Counted from the stretch's first letter, positions 18,262 to 27,379 are shown. The stretch: DNA of 64,000 nucleotides from Nocardia elegans NBRC 108235 (GCF_001612845.1 NZ_BDBF01000027.1:1-64000), one strand, 5' to 3'. Numbers and translations are program-made. Notes: a model not told the origin generated them from the sequence alone.

Positions 18262-18881
18262 CCTATAGCTCCCTTCGGGATAACAATTGATGTCGAATTG
18301 TCTTGCCTCAGTGTGAAGAACGCCTTGTTCAGGCATAAGGCTACACCCGGTGTTATCGTGAAACTACAGCCGTTGACGCTTTCTGACAATAGAACAATCT
18401 TTGTCGCCGGATTACAAATATGTACGTACGTACTTATTGAATAGCTGGACGCTCGCGTGCCGCTTTATCGCCACAGTCGGTATTGCGCATACCGAGTCCG
18501 AGTTCCACACAACACCCCGATCCGGCTCCCCGATGCGCATTGCGCAAGCCGCGGGCGCAGACAGCCCACCACTGCAACAGCCCACTTCATTCGGCCGGTC
18601 CGGCACATGATGCGCAGAGCGCGCCGATCACACGGCGGGCAAGCTCTTCGAGACGCAGAACGCGGCGGCGCCGCGCCGTCCCGATTGGGCTTCGCCCCCC
18701 TTCAGCGACCGACCGCCGGCGAAGAACCCGGTTCGTCGATCGCCGATCGTCGCTGCGCACACGGCCGCGCGCGGGTTTCTCGTCCGAAAGTTTGATTCCG
18801 TCACGCTTGTCGACCGGTATCGTCGGAGGCGAAATTAGGTTACCCATACTTGTCGTCCCACGAAGCGAGGAAAACAGGATC
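18262..18881. other. 620-bp intergenic region
   Basis: It holds the promoter regions of the secreted protein (leftward) and of heme oxygenase (rightward). A (GTAC)3 palindrome lies at 18422-18433 in an AT-rich stretch, and an IdeR-like half-site at 18835-18842. No convincing gene is seen on either strand. Confidence 0.6.
18835..18853 (+). promoter_or_regulatory. Possible IdeR/DtxR iron box before heme oxygenase
   Basis: The left half TTAGGTTA is a perfect half of the 19-bp iron-box consensus; the right half matches poorly (about 12 of 19 overall). It ends 28 bp before the heme oxygenase start, a sensible operator position, and iron control is usual for such genes. Confidence 0.4.
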
Positions 18882-19562
18882 ATGCCGGACGCCACCTCCA
18901 CCGAGCAGCCCGTGCCGTTCTCCGCGCAGATCCGCTCCGCCACCGCCGAACAGCACGAACGCGCCGAGAACTCCACCTTCATGAGCGACATGCTGGGCGG
19001 CGCCCTGGACGTCCGGGCGTTCTATCGCTACACCGGCCAGCTCTGGCACATCTACCGGGCGCTCGAGGCGCACTGGGACACCCTCGCCGACGATCCGGTC
19101 GCCGGTCCGTTCATCCGGCCCGAACTCGCACGCCTGGCGCATCTCGAGGACGATCTGGCGCATCTGGGCGGGCCGCAGTGGCGCGACGACATCGACGCCC
19201 TGCCCGCCACCGCCGAGTACGCCGCCCGCATCACCGAGTGCGCACTGACCTGGCCCGCGGGCTATGTGGCCCACCACTACACCCGCTATCTGGGTGATCT
19301 GTCCGGCGGTCAGGTCATTCGGGGCACCGCGGCGAAGCTGTGGCAGCTGCCCAAGCGTGGCGACGGGGTGCGCTTCTACGTGTTCGATCAGATCGCGAAC
19401 CCGGCCGCTTTCAAGCGCGGCTACCGCACCCTGCTCGACGAACTGGCCGTCGACGATCTGGAGAAGCAGCGAGTACTCGGCGAGTGCCGGCGCGCCTTCG
19501 ATCTCAACAGTGCCGTATTCGCGGATCTGGCAAGCGAATTCCCGGTCCGCCGCGAAGGCTGA
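18882..19562 (+). CDS. hmuO: Heme oxygenase (biliverdin-producing)
   Basis: 226 aa, typical length. The proximal-ligand region SATAEQHERAENSTFM places His25 as axial haem ligand, and the glycine-rich distal-helix motif GDLSGGQVIRG (about 138-148) lies over the haem. YVAHHYTRYL and FYVFDQIANP are also family segments. It opens haem to biliverdin, releasing iron and CO. It is a single gene with a possible iron box upstream; no haem transporter is adjacent. Confidence 0.93.
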   Translation: MPDATSTEQPVPFSAQIRSATAEQHERAENSTFMSDMLGGALDVRAFYRYTGQLWHIYRALEAHWDTLADDPVAGPFIRPELARLAHLEDDLAHLGGPQWRDDIDALPATAEYAARITECALTWPAGYVAHHYTRYLGDLSGGQVIRGTAAKLWQLPKRGDGVRFYVFDQIANPAAFKRGYRTLLDELAVDDLEKQRVLGECRRAFDLNSAVFADLASEFPVRREG

Positions 19563-19879
19563 ACCGCCCTCGGACACTCTTGGACAATCGACCGGAAGGT
19601 TGCCAGCTAGTAGCCAGATGCGTCTCCGAGTTACATCAAAATCGTTGTTACACATACTGATCGGCGCTCCCACGTGGTGACAAGTCCCACACCACAGGGG
19701 GCGCCGTGTGGTTGCGGGCGCAACTCGCCGCCAGCTAAAGTTACTCACCAGTTAGGCACGCAGGGGTTCCTACAGCGACCTCGATTCTGATAGAGGCCGA
19801 TTCGTTCAGTCCGCATCCACCGACGCATGTCGGACGAACAACGTTGTGCGACAACATGTTCGACATGCAAGGAGGGGTT
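19563..19879. other. 317-bp intergenic region upstream of the reductase
   Basis: Short stretch with no protein-like reading frame. It contains AAGGAGG at 19868-19875, which fixes the downstream start, and presumably that gene's promoter. No strong hairpin was found. Confidence 0.5.
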
Positions 19880-21892
19880 ATGGCCACCTATATCGTGACC
19901 GGTGGAACGGGTTTTCTGGGACGGCGCGTGATGGAGGGATTGCTCGCCTCCGATTCCGACGCCGTGGTGCACGTGCTCGTACGCGAGGCCTCGGCGGCCA
20001 AACTGGCCGAACTCGCGGCCCGATGGAATGCCACCGACCGGGTGTTTCCGCTGGTCGGAGACCTGACGGCCGAGGGATTGGGGCTGGTGGACGAACCGCC
20101 GGCCGCACAGCACGTGGTGCATCTGGGCGCGGTCTACGACATGACCGCCGATGAGGAATCCGCCTACGCGGCAAATGTGAACGGCACCCGCGCGGTGATC
20201 GCGCTCGCCACCGAACTGGGTGCGATGCTGCACCACGTGTCGTCGGTGGCGGTGGCCGGTGACCATCGGGGCAAATTCTTCGAAGACGATTTCGACCTCG
20301 GACAGAATCTCGAATCTCCTTACCACCGAACGAAATTCGCCGCCGAGCGACTGGTCCGCGAAAGCACGGGGCTGCGCTGGCGGGTGTATCGCCCGGCCAT
20401 CGTGGTCGGCGATTCGCGCACCGGCGAGATGGACAAGATCGACGGTCCGTACTACTTCTTCCCCGCGATCGCGCGGCTGGCCGCGCTCCCGGGCGGGCTG
20501 CCGCTGCCGCTGCCGGATCTCGGTGCGACCAATATCGTCCCGGTCGACTACGTCGCGCAGGCCATGGTCGAGCTCATCGGCCGCCCGGGGCTGAACAAGC
20601 GCACCTTCCACCTGGTCAACCCGCGTCCGCAGCCGTTCACCGAGATCTACGGCGCGCTGTCGCGAGCAGCCGGCGCACCCGGTGGCATGGGCCCGGTGCC
20701 GGGCAGCCACACAGCGCTGGCAACGCTGAACCGGCTGCCCGGTGTCACCGCGGCGCGCGATTTCCTGTTGAGCCAGTTCGGCATTCCCGCCGAGGTCGCC
20801 CCGCACACCTCGTTCGCATCGGAATTCGTCTCCGATTCCACCCGGGCGCTGCTGCGCCGCACCGATCTCGAAGTCCCCGCCTTCGACACCTACGCCGAGA
20901 ATCTGTGGCGGTACTGGCGCGCCCACCTGGATCCCGACCGGGCGCGCCGCCACGGCGGCGGCGACCGGCTGCGCGACCGCATCGTGCTCATCACCGGCGC
21001 CTCCTCCGGGATCGGCCTGGCGACCGCGCACGCGGTGGCGCAGCGCGGTGCGAAGGTGCTGATGGTGGCACGCGGGGTCGACGAACTCGAGGCGGCGGCC
21101 GCCCAGGTGCGCGAGCAAGGCGGCGACGCCTACAGCTATTCGTGCGACATCACCGACGAGAAGGCGGTCGAACTGCTGGTCAAGCAGGTGCTCGCCGACC
21201 ATCACCATGTCGACTACGTGGTGAACAACGCCGGGCGTTCGATCCGCCGCTCGGTGCTGAACTCCACCGACCGCATGCACGACTTCGAGCGGACGATGGC
21301 CGTCAACTACTTCGGCGCGGTGCGGCTGATCCTGGCTCTGCTGCCGGCCATGCGGGAGCGCCGATTCGGCCACGTGGTCAACATCTCCTCGATCGCGGTG
21401 CAGACCAAACTGCCGCGCTTCGCCGCCTACGTGGCGAGCAAATCAGCACTGGACACCTTCAGCGAGATCGCGGCGGTCGAGAACGCCGACGCCGGCATCA
21501 CCTTCACCTCGGTGCGGATGCCGCTGGTGCGCACCCCGATGATCGCGCCGACCGAGATGTACCGGTCACTGCCGGTGCACAGCCCTGAACAGGCGGCGGC
21601 GATCGTGGTGCGCGCACTCGAGGAGCGGCCCGCGCGCATCGACACTCCGATCGGCACCTTCGCCCAGGTCATCGACACGGTCATGCCCTCGGTGAAGAAG
21701 GCCATTCTGCACCAAGGCTTCCGGCGGACCGGCGAATCCACCGCGGCCAAGCACGGCCGCGCCGCCGCCGATACGGGCGAGACCGGCGGCCGCAGTCCGC
21801 TGCTGGCGCTCGCGCCGGTGGTGCAGCCGCTGATGGGTTTGCCCACCCCCGCGGCTCGGATCGTCAACCGACTGCCCGGCCTGCACTGGTGA
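19880..21892 (+). CDS. Two-domain fatty acyl-CoA reductase / SDR (AcrA1-like)
   Basis: 670 aa from the ATG at 19880, chosen for the AAGGAGG site. The N-terminal extended SDR domain (about 1-350) has the nucleotide motif VTGGTGFLGRRVMEGLL and YHRTKFAAERLV (Tyr-x3-Lys), like NAD-dependent acyl-CoA reductases. The C-terminal classical SDR (about 370-620) has ITGASSGIGLATAHAV, NNAGRS and YVASKSALDTFSE. This order matches mycobacterial AcrA1 (Rv3391), which reduces fatty acyl-CoA to aldehyde and alcohol. A WS/DGAT lies about 820 bp downstream, so wax-ester formation is plausible. Confidence 0.85.
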   Translation: MATYIVTGGTGFLGRRVMEGLLASDSDAVVHVLVREASAAKLAELAARWNATDRVFPLVGDLTAEGLGLVDEPPAAQHVVHLGAVYDMTADEESAYAANVNGTRAVIALATELGAMLHHVSSVAVAGDHRGKFFEDDFDLGQNLESPYHRTKFAAERLVRESTGLRWRVYRPAIVVGDSRTGEMDKIDGPYYFFPAIARLAALPGGLPLPLPDLGATNIVPVDYVAQAMVELIGRPGLNKRTFHLVNPRPQPFTEIYGALSRAAGAPGGMGPVPGSHTALATLNRLPGVTAARDFLLSQFGIPAEVAPHTSFASEFVSDSTRALLRRTDLEVPAFDTYAENLWRYWRAHLDPDRARRHGGGDRLRDRIVLITGASSGIGLATAHAVAQRGAKVLMVARGVDELEAAAAQVREQGGDAYSYSCDITDEKAVELLVKQVLADHHHVDYVVNNAGRSIRRSVLNSTDRMHDFERTMAVNYFGAVRLILALLPAMRERRFGHVVNISSIAVQTKLPRFAAYVASKSALDTFSEIAAVENADAGITFTSVRMPLVRTPMIAPTEMYRSLPVHSPEQAAAIVVRALEERPARIDTPIGTFAQVIDTVMPSVKKAILHQGFRRTGESTAAKHGRAAADTGETGGRSPLLALAPVVQPLMGLPTPAARIVNRLPGLHW

Positions 21893-21898
21893 TCCGCA

Positions 21899-21929
21899 CC
21901 TACCACCGGACCCGGTGTCCGGTGGTAGG
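21899..21929. terminator. Strong hairpin between the reductase and the deacetylase
   Basis: CCTACCACCGGA (21899-21910) and TCCGGTGGTAGG (21918-21929) form a perfect 12-bp stem with a 7-nt loop, followed by only three T. It begins 7 bp after the upstream stop codon and ends 8 bp before the downstream GTG, so it may end the upstream transcript or influence initiation of the next gene. Confidence 0.6.
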
Positions 21930-21937
21930 TTTCGCCG

Positions 21938-22654
21938 GTGAAACGCAGGCTTCTGCTCGGCGGCGCGATCGTCGTCGTCCTCGCGACAGTGCTGTCTACC
22001 GGCACCTACATCCTGATGAATTCGCGGACCTTCCAGGTCGCCGGCCGCTTGGTCCACCGCGTCGCCACCAGCGAAAAGGTCGTCGCGCTGACCATCGACG
22101 ACGGCCCCACCGACCACACCCCCGCGATTCTGGAAACCCTTGCCGCCGAACATGTTCCGGCCACCTTCTACCTCGTCGGCCGCGACCTGGCAGCCCATCG
22201 CGACTACGGGGCGCAGATCGCGGCGGCCGGGCACGAACTCGGTAACCACAGCTACACCCATCGGCGGCTGATCTTCGTCACCCCGGCCACGGTCCGCGAC
22301 GAGATCGAGCGCACCGACGCCGAAATCGAGCACACGGGATACCACGGCCCGGTGACCTTTCGCCCGCCCTACGGAAAGAAGCTGGTCGCACTCCCCTGGT
22401 ATCTGTCGCACCACGACCGCACCACCGTCATGTGGGATGTCGAATCCGATTCCACCGGTGGCGCGAGCACCGATGCCATAGTCTCGGAGACGGTGAACCG
22501 CGCCCGGCCGGGGTCGATCATTCTGTTGCATGCGATGTACCAGTCGGCCGCGGCGGCAGCGATACCGCGCATCGTCGCGGAACTCCGTTCGCGCGGTTAC
22601 GGTTTCGTGACCGTCTCGCAACTGATCGCTGGCACGAAACCCACCGGAATGTGA
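21938..22654 (+). CDS. Polysaccharide deacetylase (NodB domain), membrane-anchored
   Basis: 238 aa. An N-terminal signal anchor (RRLLLGGAIVVVLATVLSTG) is followed by the NodB domain: ALTIDDGPTDHTP (metal-binding Asp pair), HELGNHSYTHRR (H-x3-H), FRPPYGKK and SIILLHAM. It should remove N-acetyl groups from an envelope glycan outside the membrane. The GTG start at 21938 directly follows the hairpin and has no clear ribosome-binding site. A second, distinct NodB gene lies at 46215-46967. Confidence 0.87.
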   Translation: MKRRLLLGGAIVVVLATVLSTGTYILMNSRTFQVAGRLVHRVATSEKVVALTIDDGPTDHTPAILETLAAEHVPATFYLVGRDLAAHRDYGAQIAAAGHELGNHSYTHRRLIFVTPATVRDEIERTDAEIEHTGYHGPVTFRPPYGKKLVALPWYLSHHDRTTVMWDVESDSTGGASTDAIVSETVNRARPGSIILLHAMYQSAAAAAIPRIVAELRSRGYGFVTVSQLIAGTKPTGM

Positions 22655-22684
22655 CCGAACTCCCCGGGCCGTTTCGGCCAAAAC

Positions 22685-22698
22685 TAGAACGTGTTCTA
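22685..22698. promoter_or_regulatory. Perfect KstR box before the WS/DGAT gene
   Basis: TAGAACGTGTTCTA fits TnnAACnnGTTnnA at every fixed position and is a near-perfect palindrome. It ends 13 bp before the ATG at 22712, so a bound repressor would block the promoter or a very short leader. Confidence 0.75.
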
Positions 22699-22711
22699 AT
22701 AGTCTGTAGGT

Positions 22712-24112
22712 ATGGAGCGACTGACCGGGCTGGATGCCAGCTTTCTGTATTTGGAGACCGACACCCAACTGCTGCACGTGTGCGCGCTGCTGATTCTCGA
22801 CCCGCCCGCCGACGGGACCGACTACGAATTCACCGCACTGAAGGAGGAACTGGGCCGCCGCCTGCACCTGATCCCCTCCATGCGCCGCCGCGTCCATCGG
22901 GTCCCGTTCGACCTCGACCACCCGGTCTGGGTCACCGATAACGACTTCGACCTCGACCGGCACGTCCGCCGCCTCGGGCTGCCCTCCCCCGGCGGACCGA
23001 AGGAACTGGCCGAACTCGTCGGCGACATCGCCGCGCAACCGATGGACCGCGCCCGGCCGCTGTGGGAGATGTGGGTGATCGAGGGACTGGCCGACGGCAA
23101 GGTCGCCGTGGTGTCGAAATACCATCACGCCGCCGTCGACGGTGTCACCGGCGCCAACATGATGGCGTATCTGTGCGATGCCGAACCGGGTGTGCACTAC
23201 CCCGATCCGCCGGCCGAGACCGACACGAAGTCCGCCGAACCCAACGATCTCGCCCTCGCGGCCGAGGGGCTGGTGCGGATGCCGGCGAAACTCGGCGTGG
23301 TCGGCATGGTGCCGAAGACACTGGGCAAACTGGGCGGGCTGGTGCAGCGCCGTCGCAGCGAGAAACAAGGCATGGCAATTCCGTTCACCGCGCCGCGCAC
23401 GCCGTTCAACCGCACCATCACCCGCCATCGCAGCGTCGCCTTCACCACGGCCCCGCTCGCCGATATCAAGGAGATCCGGGCGGCGTTCGGGGTGAAGATC
23501 AACGATGTCGTCCTCACCGTCATCGCGGGGGCGCTCCGGCAATACCTGAGCGAACACGACGAACTGCCGGACACCTCGCTGATCGCCTCGGTGCCCGTCT
23601 CCACCCACGAGACGACGCGGCACGAACGCGGTGTCAACAAGGTGTCGACGCTGTTCACCCAGCTCTACACCGATGTCGAGGATCCGGTGGAACGGCTGCG
23701 GCTCATCGCGGAGGCCAACGTCGGCGCCAAGGAGGAACACGAAGTCCTGGGCGCGGACTTCCTGCAGGATTGGGCCGAATACGCGCCGCCGAACACCTTC
23801 CGGATCGCGGTGCGCGCCTATTCGTCGTTCAAACTCGCCGAACGGCATCCGGTGGTGCACAACCTGGTGATCTCCAATGTGCCCGGACCGCAGCAGCCGC
23901 TGTACTTCCTCGGCTACCGCATCGACGCGCTGTTCCCGTTCGGCCCGGTCTTCCACGGCGCCGGCCTCAACGTCACGGTGCTGTCGGCCAACGGGGATCT
24001 CGATTTCGGCTTCATCGCCTGCCGTGAACTGGTTCCCGATCCGGACCGGATGGCCGACGCCGTGCACGACAGCATCTCCGCGTTACTGAAGGCGGCTCAG
24101 GCCCAGCGCTGA
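22712..24112 (+). CDS. Wax ester synthase / diacylglycerol acyltransferase (WS/DGAT)
   Basis: 466 aa, typical. It begins MERLTGLDASFLYLET and carries the catalytic HHxxxDG motif (His138-His139 to Asp143-Gly144), then NDVVLTVIAGALRQYL and VISNVPGPQQPLYF, all conserved in the bacterial WS/DGAT (Tgs) family. It transfers an acyl group from acyl-CoA to diacylglycerol or a fatty alcohol, giving storage triacylglycerol or wax ester. The KstR box suggests induction during steroid catabolism. Confidence 0.92.
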   Translation: MERLTGLDASFLYLETDTQLLHVCALLILDPPADGTDYEFTALKEELGRRLHLIPSMRRRVHRVPFDLDHPVWVTDNDFDLDRHVRRLGLPSPGGPKELAELVGDIAAQPMDRARPLWEMWVIEGLADGKVAVVSKYHHAAVDGVTGANMMAYLCDAEPGVHYPDPPAETDTKSAEPNDLALAAEGLVRMPAKLGVVGMVPKTLGKLGGLVQRRRSEKQGMAIPFTAPRTPFNRTITRHRSVAFTTAPLADIKEIRAAFGVKINDVVLTVIAGALRQYLSEHDELPDTSLIASVPVSTHETTRHERGVNKVSTLFTQLYTDVEDPVERLRLIAEANVGAKEEHEVLGADFLQDWAEYAPPNTFRIAVRAYSSFKLAERHPVVHNLVISNVPGPQQPLYFLGYRIDALFPFGPVFHGAGLNVTVLSANGDLDFGFIACRELVPDPDRMADAVHDSISALLKAAQAQR

Positions 24113-24117
24113 GCGCC

Positions 24118-25038
24118 TCAGCTCTCCCGCCGAGCGGCCACCGCCGCGCAGGCCTCGAGGAGCACAGGGACAAAGGCGTCCGCCTCGAGTACACATGCCG
24201 CATGTCCGGCCGGTACGAGGAAAATCTCCGCACCGGCGATCATTGTCGCCATCTCCAGCTGCCGGTAGACCGGCAGCGCGCGGTCGTGTGTCGTGATCAC
24301 CACACCCGTGGGCACCCGCAGGCTCGACAGCCACGGCGAGGAATCGAAGCGCCCCAATTCGGCGATCGCCTGAGTCATCGCCCACCCGCTGGTTGTGCGC
24401 AGCTCCGCCAGCGCCCAGCGATCCATTCGACCTGTCTCCCAAGATATTTCGGGCATATGCGGCAGTTTGGTCGCCGCCTCCGCCACTCGGCGCCCCGCCG
24501 TCTCGGTCATCACCCCGGCGAGCAGCGCCATCCCGCCGTGGAACAGCCGTTCCCGCCATTTCTCCCGGAAACGGTAGGTCGTCGCGCACAGCACCAGGCC
24601 GCCGACGAGGTCCGGGCGCCGATACGCGACCGATTGGGCGACGATGCCGCCCATGGAGTACCCCGCCAGGATCGGCCGGTCCACGCCGGTCACCTCCGCG
24701 ACGGCGACGACATCATCGGCCAGATCGTCGAGATCGAAACGCGGCGAACGGATTCCGTGCCCGTGCCAGCGCTGGTCGAACAGCACCACCCGATAGTGCT
24801 CGGACAACTCCGCCAGGGCCGGGAACCAGTTCAGCATCGCCGTGGTCACCAGACCGTGCAACAGGATCACCGTCGGTGCGCCCTCGGGCCCGGGGATATC
24901 GACCAGATAGGTCCGCCCGCGCCCGGGCAGATCCACCATCCGCCCCGCGGGCACCGAGGTCGTGCCCGATACGCGGGTACCGAAGCGCCCACCGGGCGCC
25001 TCGCGACCACTGCCCGCCGTCTGCCGCTCCGCCGCCAT
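24118..25038 (-). CDS. Alpha/beta-hydrolase fold protein
   Basis: 306 aa from the ATG at 25038, chosen for a GGGAGG site 5 nt upstream; the ATG at 25068 would put the start within a few bases of the KstR box. The nucleophile elbow is GYSMGG (Ser), the oxyanion region ILLHGLVTTAMLNW, and later THDRALP and GHAACVLE supply the likely Asp and His. The substrate is unknown; HsaD-like C-C hydrolases share the fold but have a different elbow. It converges with the WS/DGAT gene, and both have KstR boxes. Confidence 0.85.
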   Translation of the reverse strand: MAAERQTAGSGREAPGGRFGTRVSGTTSVPAGRMVDLPGRGRTYLVDIPGPEGAPTVILLHGLVTTAMLNWFPALAELSEHYRVVLFDQRWHGHGIRSPRFDLDDLADDVVAVAEVTGVDRPILAGYSMGGIVAQSVAYRRPDLVGGLVLCATTYRFREKWRERLFHGGMALLAGVMTETAGRRVAEAATKLPHMPEISWETGRMDRWALAELRTTSGWAMTQAIAELGRFDSSPWLSSLRVPTGVVITTHDRALPVYRQLEMATMIAGAEIFLVPAGHAACVLEADAFVPVLLEACAAVAARRES

Positions 25039-25072
25039 CGCAACCTCCCGCACCGCCGGCCCGGTCATGAAT

Positions 25073-25086
25073 TAGAACGCGTTCCA
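25073..25086. promoter_or_regulatory. Perfect KstR box before the alpha/beta-hydrolase gene
   Basis: TAGAACGCGTTCCA fits TnnAACnnGTTnnA completely. It lies 34 bp upstream of the preferred hydrolase start. The alcohol dehydrogenase gene ends at 25108 on the same strand, so this is the only promoter space for the hydrolase. Confidence 0.75.
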
Positions 25087-25107
25087 ATTCGATGGTACCG
25101 GGTGCGG

Positions 25108-26130
25108 TCAGCGGGCTCCGGGCAGCAGCACAGCCGCCCCGGCGAATCGGCCGTGTGCCAGGTCGGCCAGGGCCCGGTCTGCGGATTCGAGCGGATAGGG
25201 GTTGATGCGAACCTGCATCCGGTGCTGAGCGCAGAACTCCAGGAATTCGCGGCCGTCCGCGCGCGTGTTGGCCGTGACCGAACGGATCTCGCGCTCCTGG
25301 AACAGATGGCGCTGATAGTTCAGCACCGGGATGTCCGTGAGGTGGATACCCGCGATCGACAGCACACCACCGCGGTCCAGCCCCTCCAACGCGGGCAGCA
25401 CGAGGTCCCCGACCGGCGCGAACAGGATCGCCGAGTCCAGCGGCACCGGCGGCGGGTCGGCCGCGCCCTGCGCCGACGCCGCACCCAGTGCCAGGGCCAA
25501 CTCCCGCGCGGCGGCGTCGCGGGTCATCACGTGCACCTCGGCGCCCTGAGCCAGGGCGACCTGGGCGGCCAGATGCGCGCTGCCGCCGAAACCGTAGATG
25601 CCGAGCCGTCCCCCCGGCGGCAGCGCGGCCCGCCGCAGCGCCCGGTAGCCGATGATGCCCGCGCAGAGCAAGGGGGCCAATTCCGCGTCGGCATACCCGG
25701 AAGGCAGCGGGTACACGTAATCGGCAGGCGCCGTCGCATATTCAGCGTAACCACCGTCGGCGTCCCATCCGGTGTAGCGCGAATTCGGGCACAGATTCTC
25801 CGCGCCGCGGCGGCAGTATGCGCACACCCCGCACGTGCTGCGCAACCACGCGATACCGACCCGGTCGCCGGGCGCGACAGCCGTCGCTCCGGCACCCGCA
25901 GCCACCACCTCCCCCACCACCTCGTGACCGGGCACGACCCGCTGCCGGTGCACCGGCAGATCACCCTCGGCGACATGCAGATCGGTCCGGCACACGCCGC
26001 AGGCCAGCACTCGCACCAGCACCTCGCCCGCGGCCGGCTCGGGAATCGGGATCCGGGCGCGGACCGGCGGGGATTCGTCGATCGGGCCGGGCCGCACCAC
26101 CTGCCAGGCGGCCATCGTCGCAGGGTTCAT
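25108..26130 (-). CDS. Zinc-dependent alcohol dehydrogenase (AdhA/Rv1862-like)
   Basis: 340 aa from the ATG at 26130, preceded by AAGGAG at a good distance. Catalytic zinc ligands lie in LACGVCRTDLHV and GHEVVGEV, and the structural-zinc loop is CGVCAYCRRGAENLC (four Cys). The cofactor domain has the glycine motif GIYGFGGSAHLA. YTGWDADGGYAEY and LCAGIIGYRAL are typical of this MDR subgroup. It oxidises an unidentified primary alcohol or reduces the aldehyde. It is divergent from the AraC regulator, which may control it. Confidence 0.88.
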   Translation of the reverse strand: MNPATMAAWQVVRPGPIDESPPVRARIPIPEPAAGEVLVRVLACGVCRTDLHVAEGDLPVHRQRVVPGHEVVGEVVAAGAGATAVAPGDRVGIAWLRSTCGVCAYCRRGAENLCPNSRYTGWDADGGYAEYATAPADYVYPLPSGYADAELAPLLCAGIIGYRALRRAALPPGGRLGIYGFGGSAHLAAQVALAQGAEVHVMTRDAAARELALALGAASAQGAADPPPVPLDSAILFAPVGDLVLPALEGLDRGGVLSIAGIHLTDIPVLNYQRHLFQEREIRSVTANTRADGREFLEFCAQHRMQVRINPYPLESADRALADLAHGRFAGAAVLLPGAR

Positions 26131-26265
26131 CGCACTCCTTCCGACACCGGAACGCCCGTGCCACGGCGGGAAGATCGATGGTAGTCGTGCACGCGGACGA
26201 ACCCGGCACATCCGGCCGCCGAGGCGGTCACGGGCACCGGAACGCGGCGTTGATAGCGTCGCCGA

Positions 26266-27279
26266 GTGCCCCCGCCGTCGACCGCCTTCACGCTGCCCAT
26301 CGGGCGGGTGCACACGATCGTCGACCTGGCGCGCCGGCGCGGCTGGGACACCGGGGAACTGCTCGCCGAAGCCGGCATCGCGCCGCAACTGCTGAACCAG
26401 GGACGCGCCCGCGTCACCGTCGGGCAAGCCGTGCATCTGGTGCAGCAACTGTGGCGCAGCACCGACGACGAACTACTCGGATTGGGCCGTCACCCGATGC
26501 CACGCGGCACCTTCCGGCTGGTGTGCTTCGCCCTGCTCGGTTCCCGCGATCTCGCCACCGCGCTGCACCGGTTCCGGATGTTCCAGAAGGCCCTGCCGGG
26601 ATTTCCGCCGCTACAGCTGAGCACCGATGCCCGCGAGGCGCGCATCGCGTTCGACCTCAGCGATATCCGCCATCCGCACAGCCTGATCATCGACACCATG
26701 CTGATGGTCGTCTACCGCTTCCTGGACTGGTCGGTGGGCGGCTCGCTGCGACTGCTGCGCGTCGAAGTCCCCTATCCGCCCAACGATCTCGACGACTACG
26801 ACCTGATCTTCGATGCGCCCGTGCGCTTTTCGGCGCCACATCCCGCCCTGGTGTTCGATGCCGCCCTGCTCACCGCACCACTCGTGCGCGACGAGGACGA
26901 TCTGCTGCGCTTCCTGCGCAACGCCCCCGAGGCCGTGATCGGCCGCGGCGACGATTCGGTGTCCACCGCGGCGCAGGTGCGCCGGATCCTGGAGCGCGGC
27001 GGACCACGGCACTGGCCCGGCGTCGAACAGATCGCCGGCGAACTGGCCGTCAGTCCCGCGACACTGCGGCGCAAATTGAGCGAGGAACATACCTCGCCCA
27101 GCCGCATCCGAGAACAGATCCTGCGCGATGCCGCGATCGCGGTGCTGGTGCGCGGCGAGACGGTGACCGCGATATCGCGCCGGCTCGGCTTCTCCGAACC
27201 CAGCGCCTTCTCCCGCGCGTTCCGGCGCTGGACCGGCAGCTCCCCCGGTTCCTATCGCGGTCCCGCCGCCGCGCCCTGA
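26266..27279 (+). CDS. AraC-family transcriptional regulator
   Basis: 337 aa, GTG start. The N-terminal domain (about 10-200) is of the Arabinose_bd/OruR type (GWDTGELLAEAGIAPQLL, PRGTFRLVCFALLGSRDL). The C-terminal double HTH reads QIAGELAVSPATLRRKLSEEH, then AISRRLGFSEPSAFSRAFRRWTG. It lies between the divergent alcohol dehydrogenase and a same-strand acyl-CoA dehydrogenase 100 bp downstream, either of which could be a target. Confidence 0.88.
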   Translation: MPPPSTAFTLPIGRVHTIVDLARRRGWDTGELLAEAGIAPQLLNQGRARVTVGQAVHLVQQLWRSTDDELLGLGRHPMPRGTFRLVCFALLGSRDLATALHRFRMFQKALPGFPPLQLSTDAREARIAFDLSDIRHPHSLIIDTMLMVVYRFLDWSVGGSLRLLRVEVPYPPNDLDDYDLIFDAPVRFSAPHPALVFDAALLTAPLVRDEDDLLRFLRNAPEAVIGRGDDSVSTAAQVRRILERGGPRHWPGVEQIAGELAVSPATLRRKLSEEHTSPSRIREQILRDAAIAVLVRGETVTAISRRLGFSEPSAFSRAFRRWTGSSPGSYRGPAAAP

Positions 27280-27379
27280 GCGATCCGGTCACAAGATCGA
27301 GCGCTGCGGTCATTGGCTGCCGCGCGGCGCGCTCCTACCTTGGCGAACGAACACTGTATTCGACCAGAGGAGTTTCCCC

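Noticed and set aside
18422..18433. GTACGTACGTAC as an operator
   Set aside because: A simple self-complementary tetranucleotide repeat; no second copy or regulator nearby.
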